From Sphingobacteriales bacterium (GTDB lineage: Bacteria > Bacteroidota > Bacteroidia > Chitinophagales > Chitinophagaceae), in contig SEFT01000003.1 of assembly GCA_004144175.1 (NCBI GenBank), positions 62,001-126,000 on the forward strand: a stretch of 64,000 nt of DNA, given 5' to 3'. Shown here piece after piece: positions 24,946-33,583 of this stretch; position 1 is the stretch's first letter; each line of letters begins with the position of its first letter. Below the pieces are notes generated by a model that was not told where the DNA came from, searched no databases, and worked only from the letters and a program-made list of their open reading frames with translations. Both the position numbers and the translations under genes were made by a program.

Positions 24946-26124
24946 CTAGGCTTTGCCATCGCCCATGATGGTAGCCTCTTCTTTACCTGCAGTTTCGCCC
25001 TTGTCTTCTGCTTTATCCTGCTCGATGGCCGGTATTGCTTCGCGCCATATCAGCCCGGTCTTTGCAGCATGCTCCGCGGCTTCGGCGGTGTTGTCTACTA
25101 TTACCATTTCCAGCTTGTGTTCCGTCAGCTCTTTGGATATATCGATGGCTATTTTTTCACGCTGTGTCAGCTGCACATCTCGTATATAGATGGCGAGTAT
25201 GCGGCCCGGGAAGCGCAAAGCTACCTCGCGGTATATCTTGGGGTCTTCCTGCCCGCTGTCCCCTACCAGTACAAAGTTCAGGTTGGGGTACATCAGCAGT
25301 ATCTGTTCTATCTGCGTAAACTTATGCCCCATATGCCCGCCACCGCTCTTGAATATAGAATTATTGGCAAGTCCGAAATCTCTTAATAGTAACGGCCCCG
25401 CAGGTATTTGGTTCAGATCGAGGAAGTCGCGCAGCAGGTCGTACATATTCCATGGACTACTACTTACATAGAAGAAGGGATTGTTACGCTTGCCGTTCCT
25501 GCCCAGTTGCAGCGATTTGTAAAATTCAGATACACCCGCAAACGGCAGCCTTGTTTTAGCATTATGCAGGAACACGGTACGCGCCATCGCAAACATATCG
25601 GTAGCGGAGGTACGCACTATGGTATCGTCTATATCGCTGATGATGCCATACTCCGCTTCGGGCGGCGGTATCATTACCTCTGCCTTCGCGCGGACATCTC
25701 CGGTATACGGGTGTGGTACCTCTGTCAAGTGTAAGTCTACTTTATGCCACAATTCTTCAGCAATGATGGGCTGCGAAGGAAACAGGTCGAAATGGAAATA
25801 ACCTTCTTTGTCGGTTACGGCATCCTGGTATTCATTGCCATAGGTGGCGCGCAGTTTTGCATCCGGCACTTCATCACTCTCAAAGCGCTTGTACATATTC
25901 AGCAGGTTGCTCAGGATGGTATCTTTATCCTGTGCGCCCACTATCTTCTCATCTTCCAGCACCCGGCCTTTGAGGTACAGGCGATTGATCGTGCCATAGG
26001 TACGGTACGGCAATATCTGTATGGGGTCGATGTACCCCATACGGAATTTCAGGTCGTTTGTAAGCTTGTCAAAATTTGATTCTATATGGCCGGCATATTT
26101 GCCAAAAAGTTCTTTCCAGTTCAT
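24946..26124 (-). CDS. App1-family (DUF2183) phosphatidate phosphatase-like protein
   Basis: 392 residues. The catalytic motif is YGIISDIDDTIVRTS (DxDDT), followed by FYVSSSPWNMYDLL and VLVGDSGQEDPKIY, the DUF2183/App1 signature set. In yeast App1 dephosphorylates phosphatidate or diacylglycerol pyrophosphate at actin patches; bacterial members are little known. An N-terminal beta-rich region (residues about 40-150) precedes the phosphatase core. The C-terminal tail is acidic. Confidence 0.9.
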   Translation of the reverse strand: MNWKELFGKYAGHIESNFDKLTNDLKFRMGYIDPIQILPYRTYGTINRLYLKGRVLEDEKIVGAQDKDTILSNLLNMYKRFESDEVPDAKLRATYGNEYQDAVTDKEGYFHFDLFPSQPIIAEELWHKVDLHLTEVPHPYTGDVRAKAEVMIPPPEAEYGIISDIDDTIVRTSATDMFAMARTVFLHNAKTRLPFAGVSEFYKSLQLGRNGKRNNPFFYVSSSPWNMYDLLRDFLDLNQIPAGPLLLRDFGLANNSIFKSGGGHMGHKFTQIEQILLMYPNLNFVLVGDSGQEDPKIYREVALRFPGRILAIYIRDVQLTQREKIAIDISKELTEHKLEMVIVDNTAEAAEHAAKTGLIWREAIPAIEQDKAEDKGETAGKEEATIMGDGKA

Positions 26125-26177
26125 ACGATGCTATAGTACAGTTTACAAGCACATAAACATCAGACCACCACCATCCT

Positions 26178-27098
26178 CTAAGACAAAGCCTGAGGTGGCG
26201 GCGGCGGCCCACCTGCCGGTCGCGACTTGTCTTCGGGCAGCGGTACGAATTCCTCATTATCATTAGGCGGCAACTCTATACGCCCTTCTTTCCAGTCGGC
26301 TTTAGCCTGCTCTATCCGCTCCTTACGCGACGATACGAAATTCCACCAGATGTAGCGCTCACCCAATGGCTCGCCCCCCAGCAACATCAGCGTGGTATTT
26401 TCTTTCGCTATGATCATCGGGTCGCTGCCCTTGGTAAACACGAGCATCTGGCCTTCGGCATAGGTGCGGCTGGTTATTTCTATGCTTCCTTTAGCTATGT
26501 AGAATCCTCGTTCGCTATGCTCTTTCGGCAAGCCGAACCTTGCACCCTTCTGCAATACTACGTGGAGATAAAAAAGCGGCGAATGTGTTTTTACATCGTT
26601 CCTAAGTCCGAACGCATTACCGGCTATCAATCGCATCCACACACCGTTCTCGGTAAATATGGGCAGCTCATCGGCAGTATAGTTATCAAACGCAGGCGCA
26701 GCTTCTTCATCTTTCTCAGGCAGTGCCACCCAGGTCTGTATCATCTCGAGCGAACCGCCAGCCAGTGCCGCCGGGTCTTCAAACCGTTCCGAGTGTGCTA
26801 TGCCCCGCCCCGCAGTCATCCAGTTGACCTCACCCGGGCGTATGATCTGCTGCACACCCAGGCTGTCGCGGTGTGTCACCTGTCCGCCAAAGAGATAGCT
26901 AACCGTAGATAGCCCAATGTGCGGGTGCGGGAGTACATCCATATTATGCGTAGCAGCGGGTACAATATCTACCGGCCCTGCATGGTCCATAAAGATAAAC
27001 GGACCAATCATCCTCCGCAGGCGGAATGGCAATATTCTCTTTACATCCATACCATGCCCTATGGAGGCTTTGCGTGCTTCGATGACGATATCTATCAT
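26178..27098 (-). CDS. Pirin-family protein
   Basis: 306 residues, a bicupin. The metal-binding set is present: HPHIGLSTVSYLFGG with paired His, THRDSLG, and HSERF further on. Bacterial pirins are quercetinase-like oxygenases or redox-linked regulators; activity here is not established. The C-terminus is Pro/Pro-rich (GGPPPPPQALS). Divergent from the serine hydrolase gene with 80 bp between. Confidence 0.92.
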   Translation of the reverse strand: MIDIVIEARKASIGHGMDVKRILPFRLRRMIGPFIFMDHAGPVDIVPAATHNMDVLPHPHIGLSTVSYLFGGQVTHRDSLGVQQIIRPGEVNWMTAGRGIAHSERFEDPAALAGGSLEMIQTWVALPEKDEEAAPAFDNYTADELPIFTENGVWMRLIAGNAFGLRNDVKTHSPLFYLHVVLQKGARFGLPKEHSERGFYIAKGSIEITSRTYAEGQMLVFTKGSDPMIIAKENTTLMLLGGEPLGERYIWWNFVSSRKERIEQAKADWKEGRIELPPNDNEEFVPLPEDKSRPAGGPPPPPQALS

Positions 27099-27178
27099 AG
27101 CGCTAAAGTTAAGGTTGTTTTCAAATAGTCGTTGTTTGGGGTATCTTACAATAAGCTACGCTTATCATACTATCAACT

Positions 27179-28234
27179 ATGCGGTTTGTAATCTTGTTGT
27201 CCATTTGTTTGTGTTACTCATTAACCGTCCGGTCGCAGGATAAGGATCCGCTGTTATTCAAAGACCGGGCAACGACGGAACAATGGCTCAATAAAATGAG
27301 AATACCCGCATTGGGCATTGGCTATATCAAAAATGGCAAGATCGTATCTGCTACCGTATATGGCGTACTGATGAAAGGCAGTGGCAAACCTGCACCATCC
27401 GATGCCATTTTCAATGTGGCCTCGCTTACCAAACCTATTACAGCCTTGGTAGCACTCAAGCTAATAGACGAGGGAAAATTGGAGCTGGACGAACCATTGT
27501 ACAAATACTGGCTCGACCCGGACATTGCCAATGATACCAATGCAAAGAAGCTAACCACAAGATACATCCTGAGCCACCGCACGGGCTTTGCCAACTGGAG
27601 GTGGAAGAACCAGGACAAAAAACTAAAGTTCGACTTTGAGCCGGGGACGAGATTCCAGTATTCGGGCGAGGGTTTTGAATACCTGAGAAAAGCCATAGAG
27701 GCAAAGCTGGGCAAGCCATTGGAGCAACTAGCCGAAGAACTGGTTTTTAAACCAGTGGGCATGACACGGACAAGATATTATTGGGATAATGGGATGAAAG
27801 AAGAACGCTTTGCACGATGGCATGACAGCAAGGGCAATGTATATGAGCTCTTCAAGAACACAAAAGCCAATGCGGCTGACGACCTGCTGACTACCGTAGA
27901 AGATTACGCGAAGTTCCTGGTGTATGTAATGAATGGTGCAGGGCTATCAGAAAAACTGTATAAAGAAATGACCGCTGAGCAGATCAGGTTAAAGAATAAC
28001 AAATACTGGGGCCTTGGCTGGTGGATAGATGAACTAACTACGGGCGACAAAATAGCCATGCTACATGGTGGCGATGACATAGGCGTACATACAATGGCCA
28101 TTATGCTGCCAAGATCAAAACAAGGGCTCGTGATATTTACCAACAGTGATAACGGCACAGATGCATACATACCCGTAGTGCTGCATCATTTGGGCGCATC
28201 CGGCCAGTCGGTCATCGATGTCGAAACAAAATAG
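27179..28234 (+). CDS. Class C beta-lactamase-like serine hydrolase
   Basis: 351 residues, exported by a signal peptide (MRFVILLSICLCYSLTVRSQ). The penicillin-binding-fold motifs are visible: SLTK (Ser-x-x-Lys) at about 82-85, YSG at about 162, and HGG at about 298. Family members include esterases, D-aminopeptidases and lactamases; nothing here fixes the substrate. Convergent with the CheB-domain gene. Confidence 0.9.
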   Translation: MRFVILLSICLCYSLTVRSQDKDPLLFKDRATTEQWLNKMRIPALGIGYIKNGKIVSATVYGVLMKGSGKPAPSDAIFNVASLTKPITALVALKLIDEGKLELDEPLYKYWLDPDIANDTNAKKLTTRYILSHRTGFANWRWKNQDKKLKFDFEPGTRFQYSGEGFEYLRKAIEAKLGKPLEQLAEELVFKPVGMTRTRYYWDNGMKEERFARWHDSKGNVYELFKNTKANAADDLLTTVEDYAKFLVYVMNGAGLSEKLYKEMTAEQIRLKNNKYWGLGWWIDELTTGDKIAMLHGGDDIGVHTMAIMLPRSKQGLVIFTNSDNGTDAYIPVVLHHLGASGQSVIDVETK

Positions 28235-28246
28235 ATTGCCGCGCGC

Positions 28247-28828
28247 CTAAACACTACGAAAGGCTTGTTCGTAGTCCACAACCGCTTTTGCCAGCAATTC
28301 AGGCGTTGCAATCAGCTTAGGCTTGTCGAACTTAATGACAGACATAGGCATTCCATCAAAATCTGTCGAGTCGGGATCCTGCGCAAATACACAGCCGCCC
28401 GCCTCCTCTATTTTTTCTACGCCCTTTAGCCCATCGCTACCCACGCCCGACAGCACTATGGCTATTGCACGTTGCTTGAATTCCTTTGCCAGCGAATCAA
28501 AGAAAATATCTACCGCTTTATTGTTTATAGCTTTTTCGCGCAAACGGGGTTTCAATATGTCACTCTCTATTGTCATGTAAACGTTTTCGGGCATTACATA
28601 AACAATGCCCGGTTCAATGGCCATATCTTCATCCACACGTTTCACAGGCAGCGATGCCTGCTTTTGCAGCAATTCATCCAGCCTGCTTTCGTAGCTCCGC
28701 AGCAGATGCATCACGACAATATATGCCGACCTAGAGTCGGCTGGTATATTGCTGAAAAAACTGCGAAGTGCGTCTAAACCTCCGGCGGAAGTGCCTATAC
28801 CTACTACCAGAAAATCTTTATCCTCCAT
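28247..28828 (-). CDS. CheB methylesterase-domain protein
   Basis: 193 residues, a free-standing CheB catalytic domain without a receiver domain. The triad is present: S14 in GTSAGG, H41 in VVMHL and D132 in GVGSDG. CheB removes methyl esters from chemoreceptors. No receptor, CheR or other chemotaxis gene lies in this window, so a non-chemotaxis role (as in CheB/CheR hybrid stress systems of Bacteroidota) is likelier. The protein lacks response-regulator control. Confidence 0.9.
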   Translation of the reverse strand: MEDKDFLVVGIGTSAGGLDALRSFFSNIPADSRSAYIVVMHLLRSYESRLDELLQKQASLPVKRVDEDMAIEPGIVYVMPENVYMTIESDILKPRLREKAINNKAVDIFFDSLAKEFKQRAIAIVLSGVGSDGLKGVEKIEEAGGCVFAQDPDSTDFDGMPMSVIKFDKPKLIATPELLAKAVVDYEQAFRSV

Positions 28829-28945
28829 GTATATCCCTTTCTAAGTGTACATGCACAATACTCGTACCAGCCACAACAGCAAAAATCATTAATAATTGAA
28901 GATCAATGCTATAAGAAAATACCAGGTTTAGGCACAATAATAAAT

Positions 28946-28998
28946 TTTGCGCAACCCAAAAGTTGCATTTATATTTGCAACTGATTAGTTGCGCAACT
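28946..28998 (+). promoter_or_regulatory. ArsR promoter with three GTTGC-type dyads
   Basis: Promoter TTTG (28946-28949), 20 bp, TATATTTG (28970-28977). Three dyads overlap it: TTGCGCAA at 28947-28954, AGTTGCA...TGCAACT at 28961-28982 surrounding the -7 box, and AGTTGCGCAACT at 28987-28998. The last ends 4 bases before the ArsR start codon. Repeated half sites of one sequence across a promoter are what an autoregulating ArsR protein would need. Confidence 0.65.
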
Positions 28999-29002
28999 TG
29001 AT

Positions 29003-29314
29003 ATGAAGAAAGACATTTTCCAGGCCATAGCCGACCCTACACGCAGGGCAATACTAAGCCTGCTGGCCTTACATGCTATGACGCCCAATGCCATTGCAGA
29101 GCATTTTACCAGCACCAGGCAGGCGGTATCGAAGCATATACAGGTATTGGCCGATGCCGAACTGGTGAGGCAGGAGCAGCAAGGCAGAGAGATCTATTAT
29201 CACTTAAATGCTAAAAAAATGAAAGAAGTAGACAAATGGCTGGAGCAGTTCCGCGTACTGTGGGATAAGAAGTTCAGCCAGCTCGATGACGTTCTTAAAA
29301 ACCTCAAAAAATAA
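29003..29314 (+). CDS. ArsR-family regulator
   Basis: 103 residues, a winged-helix ArsR-type repressor. The opening FQAIADPTRRAILSLLALHAM and the recognition helix TSTRQAVSKHIQVLADAELV are typical, as is the wing QQGREIYYHLN. No metal-binding ELCVCDL-type motif is present, so this is the metal-independent subgroup that pairs with AHSA1 proteins. The AHSA1 gene starts 5 bp downstream. Confidence 0.93.
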   Translation: MKKDIFQAIADPTRRAILSLLALHAMTPNAIAEHFTSTRQAVSKHIQVLADAELVRQEQQGREIYYHLNAKKMKEVDKWLEQFRVLWDKKFSQLDDVLKNLKK

Positions 29315-29319
29315 AAACT

Positions 29320-29817
29320 ATGATCGCAACAAATGAAACGGCCATCACTAAAGATGCGGCCAACAAGAAAATGATCGTCACCCGCAAATTTGACGCGCCG
29401 GTAGAAAATGTATGGCGCGCCTGGACCGAAGCCAGCCTGCTGGACCAGTGGTGGGCGCCACGCCCCTGGAAGGCCGAAACAAAATCAATGAACTTTAGCG
29501 TAGGCGGACAGTGGCTGTACTGCATGGCAGGCCCCGCGGGCGAAAAACACTGGGCATGTATCGACTACGAGCAGATCGTAGAAAATGACCACTTTATCGG
29601 CATCGATGCATTTTGCGATGAGCAGGGCAATAAAAGCAGCGATATGCCGCCGATGCATTGGCGCGTAAGCTTTTCACCTGATAGCAATAGCACTCAGGTA
29701 CGTGTGGACATCACCTTTGAAACGGAAGCCGATATGGACAAGATCATAGAGATGGGCTTCAAAGAGGGCTTTACCATGGCACATGGCAACCTCGACGAAT
29801 TGCTGGCCAAACAGTAA
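29320..29817 (+). CDS. SRPBCC (AHSA1-like) protein paired with ArsR
   Basis: 165 residues with the START-like helix-grip fold: VTRKFDAPVENVWRAWTEASLLDQWWAPRPW, then the strand MHWRVSFSPDSNSTQVRVDITFETEADMDKIIEMGFKEGF, the AHSA1 signature. ArsR-AHSA1 pairs are common in Bacteroidota and Actinobacteria; the ligand and target are generally unknown. Second gene of the unit; a strong terminator follows. Confidence 0.92.
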   Translation: MIATNETAITKDAANKKMIVTRKFDAPVENVWRAWTEASLLDQWWAPRPWKAETKSMNFSVGGQWLYCMAGPAGEKHWACIDYEQIVENDHFIGIDAFCDEQGNKSSDMPPMHWRVSFSPDSNSTQVRVDITFETEADMDKIIEMGFKEGFTMAHGNLDELLAKQ

Positions 29818-29840
29818 TCATCATTATAATTATAGCAATA

Positions 29841-29872
29841 GTGCCGGGTATGTACCCGGCACTTATTTTTTC
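29841..29872 (+). terminator. Terminator of the arsR/AHSA1 unit
   Basis: Stem gtgccggg / cccggcac (8 GC-rich bp, extendable to 10) around a 2-6 nt loop, followed by ttattttttc. It overlaps the stop codon of the convergent DUF1801 gene. Confidence 0.88.
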
Positions 29873-30252
29873 TTTGCTGCTTTTTTCAGCATTTCTTTTT
29901 CTTTATTGTCCTTTACCCGCCATTTTACAATCTTAGCTACCAGCTTTAGCGGCAATGGCTTATCGAGCGGGAACTGCACGGCACCTTTGGTACACTTATA
30001 GGGAGATAACTCCTTTTGAAAAGCTTCGATGCCCGACGGTATCGGGTAGAAGCCAATGTGATTTTTGTACGCCGCGTAGTACGCCAGCGGGCCATGCAGC
30101 TTATAGCCGGGCATATTATAGAATATACCTTCCTCTGCCTCCGGCGCTGCCTGCGTTATTGTATCGCGCATCTGCTGTAGCATGGCCTGAATATCCTCCG
30201 GCCACATGCCATGATACTCTTCGACGGTTGTGAACTTTTTGCCTGATTCCAT
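29863..30252 (-). CDS. DUF1801 protein
   Basis: 129 residues. The DUF1801 pattern is clear: TVEEYHGMWPEDIQAMLQQMRDTITQAAPEAEEGIFYNMPGYKL, then HIGFYPIPSGIEAF and GAVQFPLDKPLPLKLVAKIVKWRV. Members are also annotated as YdhG-type iron chaperones, but the function is not settled. The C-terminal tail is Lys-rich. The promoter region holds a 12-bp palindrome AGTATCGATACT (30266-30277). Confidence 0.9.
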   Translation of the reverse strand: MESGKKFTTVEEYHGMWPEDIQAMLQQMRDTITQAAPEAEEGIFYNMPGYKLHGPLAYYAAYKNHIGFYPIPSGIEAFQKELSPYKCTKGAVQFPLDKPLPLKLVAKIVKWRVKDNKEKEMLKKAAKKK

Positions 30253-30327
30253 AGCTGTTTTTTATAGTATCGATACTGATACAAAATACTAAAGTTGACC
30301 GACATAGCGCACCGACTGTAAAATAGG

Positions 30328-30876
30328 TTATGCGTGCGCAGCCACCCTGTTACCATTTGGTTTCCGTTTCAGGATAAGGGCGCTGATGAGAGAAACGATG
30401 ATACCTACCGGCAGTATTTCGGCATAGGTATAGCCTATAAACTTAATGGGATTTTTATACGATTCTTTTGCCTCAGCCATTTCCTTGCTAAGCTCCGCTA
30501 TTTTGGCCGCACTTGCACCACCTTCCTGCGCTTGCTTTATCTGCGAGGCTGCGTAGAAATCCATAAAATCGGGGATGAAGTAATGATATTCAATATACCA
30601 GGTGATCACGTACATGGTAGATGCGATCAACGAAATGAGGAACCCTATCTGGAATGCCTTACCAAAACTGATGACCCCATCATTATACTTATCCCTGAAA
30701 TTCTTAATACCTACAAACACCAGCGAGAATGCCAGGAACATGGCCGCGAAGCCTACGAGCATACTACTCAGCCCGTGTGCATCAGGGTTATTGTAACATA
30801 GCACCATGGAATAACCCATAAATGCTGAGATAAGAACTCCTGCAATGAGGCCGCAAACGATAACTACTTTTTTCAT
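30328..30876 (-). CDS. DUF4199 membrane protein
   Basis: 182 residues from MKKVVIVCGLIAGVLISAFMGY; an ATG two codons upstream is possible. Four membrane segments, with a helical loop rich in Ala/Lys/Glu (about 105-135) between the third and fourth. Typical DUF4199 protein of Bacteroidota inner membranes; function unknown. The LuxR-type membrane gene lies about 115 bp upstream on the same strand. Confidence 0.87.
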   Translation of the reverse strand: MKKVVIVCGLIAGVLISAFMGYSMVLCYNNPDAHGLSSMLVGFAAMFLAFSLVFVGIKNFRDKYNDGVISFGKAFQIGFLISLIASTMYVITWYIEYHYFIPDFMDFYAASQIKQAQEGGASAAKIAELSKEMAEAKESYKNPIKFIGYTYAEILPVGIIVSLISALILKRKPNGNRVAAHA

Positions 30877-30992
30877 ATACAATTGGTTTTTTGAAGTGAT
30901 AGGGCAAAAATGGGTTAGGAATACATCTTCGGGGTCATACTTTCGGGTGATTTTGCCAGAGCGGTGGGAAAATTACACCAAAGCATGAGGCA

Positions 30993-31517
30993 TCAGGGTA
31001 TGATGGACAGGCGCTTCGCCATCTCAACAGCCTGGGTGCGCCGCTTCACGTCCATTTTCTCAAATAGCTTCGATGAATGTGTCTTTATGGTGTTGAGCGA
31101 CACAAAAAGCTTATCAGCTATCTCTTGATTACTCAACCCTGCCGACATCAGTTGTAGCACTTCCAGCTCCCTTTTGCTCAGGCCCAGCTTTTCCAGCTCC
31201 TTTTCATTCGGTACAAATTCAGCCGTTTCAGTTAGGCCACTATTTATATATACCTCTTTTTCTACGATCACAGTTTCCACTCTTGTTTCTACCCGCGTCT
31301 CTATTCTGGTTTCTACTCTGGGTTTTGTTAGCTTGAGCGCGAGCCATATACCCAGCCCTGTAAATAGTATGGCAATGGCCCCGGCATATAGCTCAAAAGA
31401 ATGGGTAAAGACAATAAACTTCCACTCCAGCCACTTTAGCAGAAATAACAATATAGCCAGCGAAACGCCATAAAGTATAGCTAGCCTGTGGCGCGATATG
31501 AAACCGAAAATCATCAA
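30993..31517 (-). CDS. Membrane-tethered LuxR-type HTH protein
   Basis: 174 residues. Two transmembrane segments at about 10-30 and 42-65, then a linker with the repeated [14 protein letters not shown] sequence and a negatively charged stretch, then a LuxR/GerE-type HTH (about 108-172): [45 protein letters not shown]. No receiver or PAS domain. DNA binding from the inner membrane, with the helices as sensor or as a site for proteolytic release, is inference. It is upstream of the DUF4199 gene. Confidence 0.88.
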   Translation of the reverse strand: MMIFGFISRHRLAILYGVSLAILLFLLKWLEWKFIVFTHSFELYAGAIAILFTGLGIWLALKLTKPRVETRIETRVETRVETVIVEKEVYINSGLTETAEFVPNEKELEKLGLSKRELEVLQLMSAGLSNQEIADKLFVSLNTIKTHSSKLFEKMDVKRRTQAVEMAKRLSIIP

Positions 31518-31603
31518 AAAACACTGGAAATACTGTAGCTCAAAATTAGCTCATTTGGCCGAGAGAATACGATCGCATAGCCCGGTACATATGTAACGCA
31601 TGC

Positions 31604-31849
31604 TTAACCGTTCAAACATTTAGCATCCACATATTGACCAAAACCCGGCATATCTAAAAATGTGTATGCAAAACTAATTGCAGGAAATTCATCATCTATC
31701 ATCGGTACAAACTCCATGGCCATTGCAGGATTGCCGGCCGGCTTCACTTCATAATCTGCACCATCCGGCATCGCCTTCATAACATAGCTTGTATAGCCCA
31801 GGTTTACCAGTCGATCTAAAATGCTCTTTTCAACTTTAATGAAACTCAT
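31604..31849 (-). CDS. Small hypothetical protein
   Basis: 81 residues, one small alpha/beta domain (MSFIKVEKSILDRLVNLGYT, then strands with FAYTFLDMPGFGQYVDAKCLNG). No family recognised. 29 bp downstream of the TfoX gene on the same strand, so it is probably cotranscribed. Confidence 0.55.
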   Translation of the reverse strand: MSFIKVEKSILDRLVNLGYTSYVMKAMPDGADYEVKPAGNPAMAMEFVPMIDDEFPAISFAYTFLDMPGFGQYVDAKCLNG

Positions 31850-31878
31850 ATATGTGGTTTATGGTTTGATCCCTTATG

Positions 31879-32241
31879 CTACTCTTTAGCTGCCGTCTTC
31901 TTCGGCTTTTTAGCCGATGCTTTTGCATGTTTATTGAAAGCCAGGCAAAGATCTATCCAATACCGAAAGTCTTTGTTTGTTTTTATCACATCGGGGCTTA
32001 CGTATACATAACCCTTCATTATCTTGCCCTTCATCTCCATTTCGCGCACGCCGGGCTTTTCTATTAGTTCGTCGTACAGGGCGGGGTCTATGCGGCACAT
32101 CAGCTCTTCACCGCTTACGCATACGCACATCTTGCCATCTACCATAAAGCAGATGCCTTTGAACATAATTTTTTCCTCTACCTGTGGCATATCTGCCAGC
32201 GCTTCGCGTACGCGGTTTGCGAGTTGTTCGTCGTAGGCCAT
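31879..32241 (-). CDS. TfoX/Sxy N-terminal domain protein
   Basis: 120 residues. The TfoX_N pattern is present: VREALADMPQVEEKIMFKGICFMVDGKMCVCVSGEELMCRIDP, then YVYVSPDVIKTNKDFRYWIDLCLAFN. In gamma-proteobacteria TfoX/Sxy induces competence genes through CRP; solitary N-domain proteins elsewhere have no proven role. A basic Lys/Ala tail follows. It lies 4 bp downstream of the Fe(II)/2OG oxygenase gene. Confidence 0.88.
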   Translation of the reverse strand: MAYDEQLANRVREALADMPQVEEKIMFKGICFMVDGKMCVCVSGEELMCRIDPALYDELIEKPGVREMEMKGKIMKGYVYVSPDVIKTNKDFRYWIDLCLAFNKHAKASAKKPKKTAAKE

Positions 32242-32245
32242 TTTT

Positions 32246-32992
32246 TTAGTTTATATCGGGTATCAGATAACTTCTCGATCTTAAAAATTCTCTTTTGCTG
32301 CCATCTTCGAAGCTATACCGCCCATGCAGGCAGGTGCGGTTATTGACGATCAGGCATTCATCAGGTTTCAGTTTTACAGTAATAAAATTCGCAGGATCGG
32401 CCAGCACGTCAATCAGCATCTTCAGCTCTTCCTGCATCTGCTCTTTCTCATCGGGCCGGCAAAAGGCAAGCATGTCTCCCAGTTGCAAACGGATGTGATA
32501 TGTCCCCTCTACTTTCTCCAACAGAACGAAAGGCCTCATATTGATATCATACCTTCTATTCAGGAGGAAATCGACATAGTCTTCCGGCAATAATGGAATG
32601 ATATCGTTCACATTTGCCAATAGACTTTCGCCACCCTCCGATGCATTAGTAACGCAATAAAGCACCACCACATCTGCAGGCTTCTCAAGGCAACAGCTAT
32701 CCGTGTGTAGCGGGAACACGTAATTAGTAGTAGACACGATAACGGAAGGGTCGGACGGAACAACAGCCATACCCCTATCGCGCACCAGGTCGTAACAAAC
32801 CAGCCTGCCTTCCTGTTTCGATGAAGTAAACGATGCAGCCACGCGTTCGCTAACCATAACCATGAATGCGTCGGCGGTCAAAAGCCTATTACAAACAACG
32901 CAATAGCCTTGCTGAGGATCAGTAATAATGCCTCGCACAGCAGCACAAAGCGGTATGATATCTCCTGTGGTGTTTAGGTCGAAATAATGCAC
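32246..32992 (-). CDS. TauD/TfdA-like Fe(II)/2-oxoglutarate oxygenase
   Basis: 248 residues. The iron facial triad reads H96-x-D98 in FPLHTDSCC and H223 in NNRTCLHGRYSF; the arginine for 2-oxoglutarate is likely R236 or R238 in REFLRSRSY. ASEGGESLLANVNDI is a typical TauD/TfdA-fold segment. The substrate is unknown; the clavaminate-synthase-like group also covers natural-product hydroxylases. It is 15 bp downstream of the Cys-His gene, forming an operon with it and the AlkZ-like gene. Confidence 0.83.
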   Translation of the reverse strand: MHYFDLNTTGDIIPLCAAVRGIITDPQQGYCVVCNRLLTADAFMVMVSERVAASFTSSKQEGRLVCYDLVRDRGMAVVPSDPSVIVSTTNYVFPLHTDSCCLEKPADVVVLYCVTNASEGGESLLANVNDIIPLLPEDYVDFLLNRRYDINMRPFVLLEKVEGTYHIRLQLGDMLAFCRPDEKEQMQEELKMLIDVLADPANFITVKLKPDECLIVNNRTCLHGRYSFEDGSKREFLRSRSYLIPDIN

Positions 32993-33007
32993 AGCTTAAA
33001 GATAGTA

Positions 33008-33583
33008 TTATGTACGTGACAGATCGCGTATACATTGCTCGCGGATGCTCCAAAGCTCATCCAGCGTATATGGCACATCAGGATTCTCTCGCAGCCACTT
33101 ATCCAGGAATTGTTTATGGTAGGCTACTTTCACATCGGCGATCTGGCTCGGAGTTAGCTCTATTTCATCCAGCAACTCCGGTTCAATATCAAATGCCTTA
33201 CCACGCGGAAAAGTATAGTCGAACACATGCCCATGAAAACGGAAATAACTATGTGCCTCAGGCATATAAACCAAGCCGTATTTTTCAAGCGTACCGGCAA
33301 TGACCGGCGTATTTCCCGGGTGCATCCTGAAAATGCCAATTACCTGTCGGATCTCGTTATAATTATTTTCTTCTGCCAGCGTTTTCAGCAAGGCGTGTTT
33401 GGTGCTGCAGGTGCCGCATTGTTCATCCAGCACTGCCAACAGGTCATTCTTTCGTTCATTGCGTGCATACCTGAGGCTCTTCACAAATGCCGCTGCCTTG
33501 CGAAAGCTGGTAATACCCAGTTGCCTGAACGCAATTGACACAGGAGCTTCGGCAATTATTTCAAATTCGGGCGCTTCTGTCAT
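33008..33583 (-). CDS. Transglutaminase-like Cys-His protein (tentative)
   Basis: 191 residues. A candidate nucleophile C59 sits in QCGTCSTKHALLKTLAEENN, the layout of transglutaminase-like enzymes, followed by H111 and a FRFHGHVFDYTFP block (H117, H119, D122). The triad is plausible but not certain. The start lies 23 bp inside the end of the AlkZ-like gene, and the oxygenase gene starts 15 bp after its stop. It is the middle gene of this three-gene operon. Function unknown. Confidence 0.6.
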   Translation of the reverse strand: MTEAPEFEIIAEAPVSIAFRQLGITSFRKAAAFVKSLRYARNERKNDLLAVLDEQCGTCSTKHALLKTLAEENNYNEIRQVIGIFRMHPGNTPVIAGTLEKYGLVYMPEAHSYFRFHGHVFDYTFPRGKAFDIEPELLDEIELTPSQIADVKVAYHKQFLDKWLRENPDVPYTLDELWSIREQCIRDLSRT

